Assembly: GCA_934278005.1 (NCBI GenBank)
Contig: CAKQWG010000007.1
Coordinates: forward strand, 1 to 34,797
Direction: 5' to 3'
DNA length: 34,797 nucleotides
From: an uncultured Pirellulaceae bacterium
Lineage (GTDB): Bacteria > Planctomycetota > Planctomycetia > Pirellulales > Pirellulaceae
Below the pieces are notes generated by a model. The model did not search any database. It was given only the letters and a program-made list of their open reading frames with translations, and was not told the DNA's origin. Shown here piece after piece: positions 16,512 through 24,465 of this stretch (positions are counted from its first letter, which is position 1; every line of letters starts with the position of its first letter). The translations under genes and the position numbers were made by a program.

Positions 16512-17852
16512 TCAGCGCGGGTCGCCATTCTCTGGGGGAATTTCTGTTCCATGAGGATCGCGCGTAGGCGCATCCGTGGCGTGCGACAGTTGGTCGCGCA
16601 GACTGCGATCGGTAAAGTGTTCCAGGATCTCAGCTTTGTCGTGAATCTTGCTCGCGTCGTAACTCGCTTCGGAGACCAAGTACTGCTCCCACAGGCGATG
16701 GGAGCGGATCAGCTTTCGAGCGTGTTGAGTGCCCTTGTCGGTCAACTGATAGCCATGCCGGGCGGGCTGTAGTTCACCCCAACGAGTCAGCCTCGAGAGC
16801 GCGGTGCCAATCTGTTTAGGTGAGGCAAATAGCTCGTCTGCTAGCTCCTGCCTGCTAGCTGAGACGGGCTGCGCGCTAACGACTCCCGCGCGGGCTCGCT
16901 CCTGTTGCCGATACAGAAAAGCGATAACATCATCGCACAGAATTCTGAGCGATAAGGCACGGTTTCGCCACCACTTGATGAGGATCCCGTGGCGTGGTGC
17001 CAACAGCAAAGCAAGGACAAACAGCACGCCTACCATGACAGCCATCATGCCAGCGGTGGTCGTGCTTTGATAGCCGAACCACCTGGGCACAGTCACTGCC
17101 GCAACATGCCCACTGCTGGCGCCGATGGCGGCGATGATAGTGGACAGAACAATCATCAATCCCAGGCGATCTGTCAATAAGTAGGCAGCCGCCGGCGGAA
17201 CGATAAGCATCGCCACAACTAGAATGTTGCCCACACTCTCAAAACTGGCAACCGCCGTGACTGCCACCAGGACCATCAACGCATAGTGCATCACCGCCGA
17301 TGAAAAACCCATCGATGTTGCCAAGGCAGGGTCAAACGAGCTCAGTTTAAGCTCCTTAAAGAAAACAACCACAAACAGCAGGTTTAGTAAGGTCACGCCG
17401 GAGAGCATGACCACGGCCCTGGGTATGTCCTGCCCAAACACGTTGATCCTATCCCACGGGGTCAGTTCGATGGCCCCATAGAGCACACATCCCGCATCCA
17501 GATCGACACGGTCAGCAGCCTGGACGATCATGATCAAGCCGATAGCGAATAGCGAGGTAAAGACCACGCCCATCGAAGCTCCCTCATCGACTTTTCCAAT
17601 CCCTCGAATCCATTCAGTGAACAACGCGGTCAGCACACCGACGATCACCGCTCCTAGAAACATGGGCAGACTGCTACGGCTATTGCTGATAAAGAACGCT
17701 ACTGCCAGGCCAGGCAGGATCGCGTGTGAGACTGCGTCACCGAGCATGCTCAATCGGCGCAGCACCAGAAAGTTTCCGAGCAGTGCCGATGCGACCGCGC
17801 ACAATACGCCCGCGAGCACGATCCACCCATCCAGCTCCCAGCTCCAGTTCAT
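16512..17852 (-). CDS. Metal ABC transporter permease fused to a DtxR/MntR-like domain (TroD-like)
   Basis: A 446-aa protein. Residues 1-290 form an ABC-3 type permease with about eight membrane helices (LLGNFLVLRRLSMLGDAVSHAILPGLA, the FFKELKLSSFDP coupling segment, VVAMLIVPPAAAYLLTDRL). Residues about 303-435 are a cytoplasmic winged-helix plus dimerisation module of the DtxR/MntR family: ELADELFASPKQIGTALSRL, then LTDKGTQHARKLIRSHRLWEQYL. Residues matching DtxR metal ligands are His385, Glu389, His404, Glu408, Glu411 and His412, with Glu rather than Cys at the Cys102-equivalent position, as in MntR. It is the last gene of the operon and overlaps the preceding permease by ATGA. The fused domain may sense cytoplasmic metal and gate the transporter, which is inference. 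Confidence 0.9.
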   Translation of the reverse strand: MNWSWELDGWIVLAGVLCAVASALLGNFLVLRRLSMLGDAVSHAILPGLAVAFFISNSRSSLPMFLGAVIVGVLTALFTEWIRGIGKVDEGASMGVVFTSLFAIGLIMIVQAADRVDLDAGCVLYGAIELTPWDRINVFGQDIPRAVVMLSGVTLLNLLFVVVFFKELKLSSFDPALATSMGFSSAVMHYALMVLVAVTAVASFESVGNILVVAMLIVPPAAAYLLTDRLGLMIVLSTIIAAIGASSGHVAAVTVPRWFGYQSTTTAGMMAVMVGVLFVLALLLAPRHGILIKWWRNRALSLRILCDDVIAFLYRQQERARAGVVSAQPVSASRQELADELFASPKQIGTALSRLTRWGELQPARHGYQLTDKGTQHARKLIRSHRLWEQYLVSEASYDASKIHDKAEILEHFTDRSLRDQLSHATDAPTRDPHGTEIPPENGDPR

Positions 17853-19501
17853 GAATCCGCTCCGTTTCCCAGCGGCTTGGTGGACGCGGCCTTGATACTT
17901 AGCGGTGCGTGTGGACTGGACGGCACCGAGACATTCAGCGGCTGTTGATCGAGCAGCACTTCGAGCTCATCGATCAGCTCTGGCTCGAGCACATGTTCGA
18001 TAGCGTCGGCGGCTTGATCCACGCGGCTCGGAGCCACATCGGCATGGGTGATCAAATACAATTCCCACAAGCGGTGTTCGCGAGTCAAGCGAGCGGCTTC
18101 CAGATAACCGGCCTGAGTCAGTCCGATGGATTGATCGTGGAGCGTTACCAGCCGCTCGCGATGAGCTGCGGCAAGCGTTCGGTTTAACTGAGCTCGCGTC
18201 CAGCTGCGGAGTGCCAGCAGGCGGTCGATCGTGGTTGAGGAGCGACTGTCGTGATGCGTCGTAGCGTCTTTCACCTCTAACAATTCGTACAGCCCGCGCA
18301 GCAAATGCTGCTTGCGGATCCGACGATGGACGCTGTAGCGTCGCGTCCATCGCACCAGCACGCCGCGTGCAGAGCCAAAGAACATGCTGAAGACAAACAA
18401 GGCAGTGGAAGTCAGCACGATCATAGCGCCCGATGGCAATCGCGGGAACAGTGCGCTGGCCGCTCCCCCTACCAAGCCACCGACGCAGCCGAGCACACCG
18501 GACAGCGCTGCAGCGGCCCACATTCTCTCTGTCCAAAACCGCGCCGCCGCTGGTGGGATAACTAGCAAGGCAACCATCAGGATCAGGCCCACCGCCTGCA
18601 AGCCAACGATGGTGACCAGCACCACCAACGCCATCAGTGCCAGATCCAAAGCTACCACTGGTAGGCCACGCGAGCCGGCAAAAGTTTCGTCGAAACACAG
18701 CAGCTTCAGCTCTTTGAAAAGCAGCACGCTGCAGACAATCGCGATGAAAGAAGCCACCGCGATCAAGCGCGCATCGTACGCATTCATCGATGCGGTCTTG
18801 CCGTAGATAAAGCTCTCCAGCCCAGCTGCGTGCCCGGTGTCCATCTGTTGGCTGACACCCAACAACGCCATCCCGGCCCCGAAGAATACACTGAGCGCAA
18901 TGCCCAGTCCCGCATCCTCTTTCAATCGAGTCTGCGTCCGCACAATCAACACCACCGCCACTCCCATCAGTCCGGTCAGAGTTGCGCCGAGCAGGAGTGT
19001 CGGCAGCGATTTGCCGTTTAGCCCCAAGCCGCTCGCGATCATGAAGGCCAGCACGATGCCCGGCAAACTCGCATGAGCCAGCGCGTCCCCTAGCAGTGCC
19101 CGCTTGCGTAGCAGGGTGAAACTACCTACCAATCCCGTTGCCGCGCCGAGCACAGCCACTCCAAATAAAACCACACGCGTGTTGTAGTCTTCGAGCAAGA
19201 TGACACGCCGCCACTGAGCCTGGGTAGGCCAAGTTACGCTGCGATCGGCAATTGATCGCGTGGTCGATTGCGCGCAAGCGACGCTCGGGCACATTCCCAG
19301 GCCCAGCATCAGGCAGATCGCTAGGCAGATCCCTGGAGAGCCCGCGGGCTTGCCGCTGAGCCTGCAGGGCGGTCTTGCGAGTATTCTTGAGAGTGGTCTA
19401 GCGAGAGTAGTCGCGGGAGCCGCAGGGGCCGCAGCGTGCGCAAGCGCGATCCAAATTCGTAGTGCAACACCCGGCGACTGATGGGGGCCGTCCGGCTTCA
19501 T
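17849..19501 (-). CDS. Second metal ABC permease fused to a DtxR-like domain (TroC-like)
   Basis: A 550-aa protein. An unusual N-terminal extension (about 1-105) is Ala/Pro/Arg-rich and contains a hydrophobic signal-like stretch (ICLAICLMLGLGMCPSVACA), then a short non-membrane segment. The permease core follows (about 107-380) with LVGSFTLLRKRALLGDALAHASLPGIVLAF and LFKELKLLCFDETFAGSRG. The C-terminal part (about 385-520) again resembles a DtxR winged helix and dimerisation domain: QLNRTLAAAHRERLVTLHDQSIGLTQAGYLEAARLTREHRLWELYL. Putative ligands are His476, Glu480, Asp495, Asp499, Glu502 and His503. The two Asp residues replace His98 and Cys102 of DtxR, so metal affinity may differ from the partner. 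The gene overlaps its neighbours on both sides by 4 bp (ATGA), so translation is coupled. Confidence 0.9.
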   Translation of the reverse strand: MKPDGPHQSPGVALRIWIALAHAAAPAAPATTLARPLSRILARPPCRLSGKPAGSPGICLAICLMLGLGMCPSVACAQSTTRSIADRSVTWPTQAQWRRVILLEDYNTRVVLFGVAVLGAATGLVGSFTLLRKRALLGDALAHASLPGIVLAFMIASGLGLNGKSLPTLLLGATLTGLMGVAVVLIVRTQTRLKEDAGLGIALSVFFGAGMALLGVSQQMDTGHAAGLESFIYGKTASMNAYDARLIAVASFIAIVCSVLLFKELKLLCFDETFAGSRGLPVVALDLALMALVVLVTIVGLQAVGLILMVALLVIPPAAARFWTERMWAAAALSGVLGCVGGLVGGAASALFPRLPSGAMIVLTSTALFVFSMFFGSARGVLVRWTRRYSVHRRIRKQHLLRGLYELLEVKDATTHHDSRSSTTIDRLLALRSWTRAQLNRTLAAAHRERLVTLHDQSIGLTQAGYLEAARLTREHRLWELYLITHADVAPSRVDQAADAIEHVLEPELIDELEVLLDQQPLNVSVPSSPHAPLSIKAASTKPLGNGADS

Positions 19502-20334
19502 AGCGAACGCTCCCGGCGGCGCATGGCTTCGCTAACTTCATCCAGCAGTGTTAACCGCCCGCCGTAGGTCTTCTGCAGGTTCTCTGTCGTGAAGGTCGTT
19601 TCCACGGGGCCCGCGGCGACCACGCGCATGTTGAGCAGAACCGTGTAATCGAAATACTCAGGCACAGTTTGCAAATCGTGGTGGATCACCACTACTGTCT
19701 TGCCTCGCGATTTGAGCTCTCGTAGAAGCTCGACGATTGCCTTCTCGGTCGACGCGTCTACCGCAGCAAACGGCTCATCCATCAAATACAGATCGGCATC
19801 CTGCACCAAGGCGCGGGCAAGAAAGGTGCGCTGCTGCTGTCCGCCAGAGAGCTGGCTGATTTGGCGCCGAGCAAGGTCGGCGATGCCGACTCGCCGCAGG
19901 GCTTCCATGGCTGCTTCGCGGTGTTTCTTGCGAACCGGCAGGCACCAGCCAATCTTGCTGTACAACCCCATCGTGACCACGTCAAGCGCATCGACCGGAA
20001 AGTCCCAGTCAACGCTTTCGCGCTGCGGCACGTAACCTACTCGTTGTCGACTTTCGCGATACGACTGGCCAAATACTTTTACTCGGCCCGAAGCGATAGG
20101 CACGAGATCCATGATCGCTTTGAGCAGCGTGCTCTTGCCGGCTCCATTGGGACCCACAATTCCGATCAAGCAGCCGGCGGGCAGCTCTAGGGCAACATCC
20201 CAGATAACCGGCTTGCGGTGATAGGCGATGGTCAGATCGTCCACCCACAATGCGCTGGTGGCCTGGGGGGTGGAAAGTGGCGTCGCGTCGGACTGGCCCG
20301 CCGCGGCCGCGGCAGTGTGCGGTTGTTGAATCAT
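19498..20334 (-). CDS. Metal ABC transporter ATPase (TroB/MntB-type)
   Basis: A 278-aa ATP-binding subunit. Walker A is GPNGAGKST (61-69), the Q-loop lies in GYVPQRESVDWDFP, the signature is LSGGQQQRTFLARAL, Walker B is LYLMDEPFAAVD, and the switch histidine is in VVVIHHDLQT. YVPQR with DWDFPV is typical of manganese/zinc/iron importers of this family. The first 28 residues are a low-complexity Ala/Gln/Thr tail. It overlaps troA-like and troC-like genes by ATGA at both ends. It would drive transport through the two fused permeases. Confidence 0.95.
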   Translation of the reverse strand: MIQQPHTAAAAAGQSDATPLSTPQATSALWVDDLTIAYHRKPVIWDVALELPAGCLIGIVGPNGAGKSTLLKAIMDLVPIASGRVKVFGQSYRESRQRVGYVPQRESVDWDFPVDALDVVTMGLYSKIGWCLPVRKKHREAAMEALRRVGIADLARRQISQLSGGQQQRTFLARALVQDADLYLMDEPFAAVDASTEKAIVELLRELKSRGKTVVVIHHDLQTVPEYFDYTVLLNMRVVAAGPVETTFTTENLQKTYGGRLTLLDEVSEAMRRRERSL

Positions 20335-21341
20335 TGATTGAGCTTGCCTTGAAAACCATCGACCGGTGCCTGCCCACCTAGGCCACGCGCTACCAGAGTG
20401 ATGTTGTGATCGAGCATGCCGATGTAGGTCCCTTCATAAGTGCCGGCCCGGCCCATGGCATCACTGTATAGCACTTGGTCACCAACGTGGACCTGGTGAC
20501 CACGTGAGCGAGCCCCTTCGACGAGCGAGTCGATATTTTTACGCGGCACACTGCTTTCAACGAAAACCGATTTGACGTTCCGCTCAACCAGCAGATCCAC
20601 CAGCTCGTTGATCCGCTGCAGGCCCGCTTCAGATTCCGTCGACAGGCCCTGCACGCCGAGCACCTCCAAGTCGTAAGCCCGCCCGAAGTAATTAAATGCA
20701 TCATGGGAAGTTACCAACACTCGACTGTCGACCGGAACGGTCCCAATGGCTTGCTTGCCGTACTCGTGCAGTTCTGCCAGTTGGTCGCGGAGCCCCGTGG
20801 CGCGCTGGCGATAGCCGGGCTCCGAAGGCGGGTCGAGCTTAGATAATTCGTCGGCGATGACATCGACGCACTGGGACCATGCCGAGACATCCATCCATAC
20901 GTGAGGGTCATAATGGCCAGCAAATTCGGCAGGCTCCAGCAAGAACTTTTCATCCAGCCTTTCGGTTACTGCTATGATATTCTTTGTGCGAGACATCTTG
21001 ATCAACGTATCGGTCATCTTGCCTTCGAGCATCAAGCCGCAGTAGAAGATCACGTCCGCGTTCATCATAATTTGCATGTCGTCGCGCGTCGCCTTGTACA
21101 GATGCGGATCGACCCCCGGGCCGCAGATTTGCGTGACCTGCACTCGCTCGCCACCCACCACACGCGCCAGGTCTGCCACCATGCCCACCGTAGCTGTGAT
21201 GGCTATGGGCTGCTGCGGATCGACGATAACCTGGCCGCGCGAGCCAGCGGCTCCACTGGAACCTCCCGCCGGGCCAGCCGAATTGCTGCAGCCCAACAGG
21301 CTGGCTGCCAACACTGAGACGAGAGCAAAAAAGCGTTGCAT
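20331..21341 (-). CDS. troA: Metal-binding lipoprotein of the ABC importer (TroA-like)
   Basis: A 336-aa cluster A-I substrate-binding lipoprotein. The lipobox is LLGC with Cys18 as the lipidated residue, followed by a Gly/Ser linker. The metal ligands of Treponema TroA (His68, His133, His199, Asp279) correspond to His80 (VDPHLY), His147 (DPHVWMD), His213 (TSHDAF) and Asp294 (YSDAMG). The His at the third position, and the stretches YLGVQGLSTESEA-like and GTYEGTYIGMLDHN, resemble TroA more than PsaA. TroA-type proteins bind Mn, Zn or Fe, so the transported metal is not settled by sequence. It is the first gene of the four-gene operon. GGAG lies 11 nt before the ATG, and an MntR-like operator candidate lies about 80 bp upstream. 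Confidence 0.93.
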   Translation of the reverse strand: MQRFFALVSVLAASLLGCSNSAGPAGGSSGAAGSRGQVIVDPQQPIAITATVGMVADLARVVGGERVQVTQICGPGVDPHLYKATRDDMQIMMNADVIFYCGLMLEGKMTDTLIKMSRTKNIIAVTERLDEKFLLEPAEFAGHYDPHVWMDVSAWSQCVDVIADELSKLDPPSEPGYRQRATGLRDQLAELHEYGKQAIGTVPVDSRVLVTSHDAFNYFGRAYDLEVLGVQGLSTESEAGLQRINELVDLLVERNVKSVFVESSVPRKNIDSLVEGARSRGHQVHVGDQVLYSDAMGRAGTYEGTYIGMLDHNITLVARGLGGQAPVDGFQGKLNQ

Positions 21342-21422
21342 CTTAAGCCGGACTCCAACATTTACGGAAGGTCATGTTCAGTACCGCACGCTGCAAAGTA
21401 CCTCCGATGGCCTCGTTTTATC

Positions 21423-21436
21423 GTAGCCAATGCTAC
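21423..21436. promoter_or_regulatory. Candidate MntR/DtxR operator of the metal-transport operon
   Basis: GTAGCCAATGCTAC is a 5-4-5 perfect inverted repeat, 82-95 bp upstream of the troA-like start. Its core TAGC-N4-GCTA equals the core of the E. coli MntR box. On the minus strand it overlaps the spacer and -10 region of a possible promoter (TGGCAA, 16 bp, TACGAT), where a repressor would block transcription. A second inverted repeat GCAAAT-N12-ATTTGC lies at 21512-21535, nearer the regulator gene. Confidence 0.5.
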
Positions 21437-21629
21437 AAATCTTGCCAGGGGCGAGTCAGCTGAAAAGCCCATTTTTTGGACTGCACCGCACACTATGCCG
21501 CGTTTACGTTGGCAAATGCGCGCGATACAATTTGCGTTACAGTGGCGGAAATCCCGCCCATCATGGTCAGCCCTTCCGGACTCCAGCTTCGTGAGCAGAA
21601 AATTTAACTCAAAGTCATTCTCGGATCCG

Positions 21630-22025
21630 GTGGCACACGAACGCACGCGCCAAGATCACTTGAGCGAGAAGGCTGAGGATTACGTCGAGGCGGTCGCGGA
21701 GATTCTGACTCAGCGCGATGAATGTCGCGTGGTCCACTTGGCGGCGTTCTTCGGCGTTAGCCATGTGACGGTGACTCGCATCGTCGCGCGCCTTGTAGGC
21801 GAAGGGCTGCTCGAGACCGAACCCTATCGTCCAATAAAGTTGACCGACAAGGGGCGAGAATTGGCTGTTCAATCGCGCCGAAGGCATGAGATTGTGCATG
21901 CATTTTTGCTTGCCTTGGGCGTGGACGAAGCCACTGCCGCGCTGGATGCCGAGGGCATCGAGCACCATGTCAGCCCGTCGACACTGGAGAAACTAGCCAA
22001 GTTGACAAAAAAATTAGCGCACTAA
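21630..22025 (+). CDS. mntR: MntR-type manganese-responsive transcriptional regulator
   Basis: A DtxR-family repressor of about 131 aa. The winged helix is VVHLAAFFGVSHVTVTRIVARLVGEGLLETEPY, followed by LTDKGRELA and the dimerisation segment RRRHEIVHAFLLALGV. All six manganese ligands of B. subtilis MntR (Asp8, Glu11, His77, Glu99, Glu102, His103) are matched with the same spacing by Asp17, Glu20, His86, Glu108, Glu111 and His112. It lacks the SH3-like third domain of DtxR, as MntR does. It is divergent from the transporter operon and almost certainly controls it. The start is uncertain: GTG at 21630 gives the family N-terminus, GTG at 21591 or ATG at 21516 would extend it, and no site has a clear ribosome signal. 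Confidence 0.9.
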   Translation: MAHERTRQDHLSEKAEDYVEAVAEILTQRDECRVVHLAAFFGVSHVTVTRIVARLVGEGLLETEPYRPIKLTDKGRELAVQSRRRHEIVHAFLLALGVDEATAALDAEGIEHHVSPSTLEKLAKLTKKLAH

Positions 22026-22042
22026 CGCAGTAGCTTGTCTCG

Positions 22043-22070
22043 GCCAGTTGCCAGTTGCCAGTTGCCAGTT
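22043..22070. repeat. 7-bp tandem repeat (GCCAGTT)x4
   Basis: Four perfect copies of GCCAGTT begin 18 bp after the mntR stop. The 7-bp period is incompatible with a conserved reading frame, which argues that this is non-coding. Confidence 0.9.
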
Positions 22071-22790
22071 GAGAGAGTTGGGCCGTGCCGTCGCCTGCGC
22101 AGGCCGCGACTATCGAATTGGTCCGGGATGTGGTGCAGTGCAGCCTCGCGCGCCGGCCCAGTCGAGCTGTGCATCTACGGCCTGTTGCAGCTTGGCGTTC
22201 AACTACAGGCGGCGCGTTGAGTAAGTGGCCGAGTGCAAATGGGGATCGCGGAGACAGTTCGGCCATGAAACAGAAGCACTTGCGCGGATCGCACGCGTAG
22301 TTAGCGAATTGCGGGAGAACTTCGGCGGCGGCAAGCTAGTCAGCTAGCAATTGAGACATTCTGCCACGCTGGGACAAATTTGCAAAAAGTTTCAGTGGAT
22401 TCTCGACTGGAGAGACAGCCGCGGAGCGACGTCAGGAAGTGGCTACGACGTGCCCGAAAGTGCCTTTTGGCCTGGTTTTTAGCGGCTCAAAGCCTGTCGG
22501 CAGTCGTCCCAAAGCGACTCCAGCACGCGTCTTGCTGCGGGCCCTGTGAGCAGCTTGGCACGCTAGCTGCATTCTCTAGTAATCGACCGGCAGTTGTGAT
22601 TCTCGCACGCGTGGCTGTGGCGACTGTGCATACCGCGCCGGCGGCTCGCGCATGGGCAGCGTCACAATTTTTCCAGCGTCACCATGCCGAGCTATGACGC
22701 GGGCTTTAGCTCAACTGCATACCTTCGGAACTGAACATACCCAAGATTTTGAACCTCACGCACGGCAAGTTTGTACTAGGAGTATTAGCT
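22071..22790. other. Long spacer before htrA, no confident gene
   Basis: About 720 bp without a gene I can support. A TTG-started frame at 22380-22697 (105 codons) has a hydrophobic stretch but no ribosome site and no family features. The htrA promoter must lie near the end of this region. No strong inverted repeat was found. Confidence 0.4.
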
Positions 22791-24344
22791 ATGAAAACGA
22801 CTAATTGGAAGCGATTTACATGGGGCGCCGCGCTGCTGGCTGTCGTCGCCTCGGCGGGCTGGGCGGCCACGGACGGAGGTGATTCTAAAGAAGCCAAAAC
22901 GCTGCCGCCGATGACGCAGGTCTCGCCCGAAGTAGAGCAGGCCATCGAATCTGCCAACAACCTTTCGACTGCGTTTCGCACGGTCGCTAATCGCCTGCTG
23001 CCGGCCGTGGTGTCGATCGAGAATCGTCCCAGCATGGCTTGGCAGGATCAATCTCAGGTCCAACCCTCCCAGGATGGATTGCCCGACAATCCGTTCAAAG
23101 GAACACCCTTTGAAGACATGTTTCGCGGTCGCAATTTTCGCGCCCTCCCGCCAGGGAGCATGTCGCCGCGTGGGCCAATGCGTGGACAACCCGCGCCCGG
23201 CGGTATTGGATCGGGTGTCATTATCGATGCCTCGGGCATTGTCCTGACTAATAATCACGTGGTCGCCGGTGGCGGAGAAGTTACCGTCAAGACGCACGAT
23301 GGACGCGAGTTCACAGCCGTCGACGTCTGGACTGATCCGCAAACCGATGTGGCCGTAGTTAAGATCGATGCGCCAGACTTGGTTGCCGCCCCGATCGGCA
23401 ATAGCGACAACGTCGAAATCGGTGATTGGGTAGTTGCCCTCGGACAGCCCTTTGGACTTGAGAGCACCGTCACTGCGGGAATAATTAGCGCAAAGAATCG
23501 CGCGATGGGCATCACCGATCGTGAAAACTTTTTGCAGACCGACGCAGCCATCAACCCGGGCAATAGCGGCGGCCCACTGTGCAATTTGCGCGGTGAAGTG
23601 ATTGGTATCAACACGGCTATATCGTCGCGCAGCGGTGGCAACGAGGGCATCGGCTTTGCCATCCCCTCGAATTTGGCGCGGTGGGTCAGTGATCAACTGG
23701 TCAACACCGGCAGCGTGCGGCGTGCTTACCTCGGCGTAGGAATTCAACCCGTTACTCAGGCTCTAGCAAAGCAGCTGGGCGTGGCCCCTCGTAGCGGCGC
23801 TGTGGTTACCGACGTCTATCCAGCGACTCCAGCGGCAAAGAGCGGCTTGCAGTCTGGGGATGTCATCGTGAAATTCGACGGTCAAGCGGTGAGCAATCCT
23901 CAACAGTTGCAGTTGGCCGTGGAGCGTTCTGAGTTTGGTAAGCAGATTAAAATTGACATCGTCCGCGATGGCAAGGCCAAGCAGTTAAGTTACCAACCCG
24001 AGGAGCAGCCCAGCGATTTTGGAACCCGCACTCCGGCGAAACAGGAACGTCGCCCTAGCCAACGCCTAGAAAATTTCGGCTTAGAAGTAGCTCCGATGGA
24101 TGCCGAGGTCTCGCGGCAATTGGGCATGGATGGCGCTACGGGCGTCGTCATTACCGTCGTGCAGGATAACAGTCCCGCTGCTGAGGCAGGTTTGGAGGCC
24201 GGCATGGTGATCAGTCAAGTCAATCGTCAGCCGGTTGAGACGCTAGAGGAATTTGCGGCTGCTATGGAGCAATCGGGCGACGGTAGTGGTACGCTACTGC
24301 TCGTTCGCACGGAACACGGCTCGCGTTTCATCGTGTTGAACTAA
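22791..24344 (+). CDS. HtrA/DegP-type periplasmic serine protease with two PDZ domains
   Basis: A 517-aa exported protease and chaperone for misfolded envelope proteins. The start ATG at 22791 has AGGAG at 8 nt and opens into a signal peptide (WGAALLAVVASAGWA). A linker rich in Pro/Gly/Gln/Met/Arg (about 80-138) precedes the trypsin-like domain. The catalytic triad is His156 (TNNHVV), Asp186 (QTDVAVV) and Ser259 (NPGNSGGPL). PDZ1 spans about 325-415 (RRAYLGVGIQPV) and PDZ2 about 430-515 (FGLEVAPMDAEVSRQLG). The long reading frame on the opposite strand (22785-23747) is a shadow. A sensor kinase lies 121 bp downstream on the same strand, separated by a strong hairpin. Stress control is likely by family knowledge, but no specific promoter could be proven. 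Confidence 0.95.
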   Translation: MKTTNWKRFTWGAALLAVVASAGWAATDGGDSKEAKTLPPMTQVSPEVEQAIESANNLSTAFRTVANRLLPAVVSIENRPSMAWQDQSQVQPSQDGLPDNPFKGTPFEDMFRGRNFRALPPGSMSPRGPMRGQPAPGGIGSGVIIDASGIVLTNNHVVAGGGEVTVKTHDGREFTAVDVWTDPQTDVAVVKIDAPDLVAAPIGNSDNVEIGDWVVALGQPFGLESTVTAGIISAKNRAMGITDRENFLQTDAAINPGNSGGPLCNLRGEVIGINTAISSRSGGNEGIGFAIPSNLARWVSDQLVNTGSVRRAYLGVGIQPVTQALAKQLGVAPRSGAVVTDVYPATPAAKSGLQSGDVIVKFDGQAVSNPQQLQLAVERSEFGKQIKIDIVRDGKAKQLSYQPEEQPSDFGTRTPAKQERRPSQRLENFGLEVAPMDAEVSRQLGMDGATGVVITVVQDNSPAAEAGLEAGMVISQVNRQPVETLEEFAAAMEQSGDGSGTLLLVRTEHGSRFIVLN

Positions 24345-24402
24345 GATGCTTCAGTTTACTTAATTCGGCGTTCTGGGTTATTCCCGAGGACAAAATATCC
24401 GA

Positions 24403-24424
24403 GCCGGTGGCTTATGCCACCGGC
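24403..24424 (+). terminator. Perfect 9-bp hairpin between htrA and the kinase gene
   Basis: GCCGGTGGC (24403-24411) and GCCACCGGC (24416-24424) form a perfect stem with a TTAT loop, 58 bp after the htrA stop. Only a short T-run follows (AATTTC). It may be a terminator or a copy of a dispersed palindromic element. Confidence 0.55.
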
Positions 24425-24465
24425 AATTTCGTGCCGCCATCCCGGTTGGTATTTTGGTTAAGCCT

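Noticed and set aside
22380..22697. Possible small gene of 105 codons before htrA
   Set aside because: TTG start without a ribosome site; Ala/Arg/Cys-rich composition typical of chance frames; no motif. Kept as spacer.
22715..22760. RpoE/ECF-type promoter (GGAACT) before htrA
   Set aside because: A GGAACT hexamer is present but no fitting -10 partner at the right distance could be found.
22785..23747. Long minus-strand reading frame (320 codons) opposite htrA
   Set aside because: It is the mirror frame of a clearly identified HtrA gene, has no ribosome site and shows no family features.
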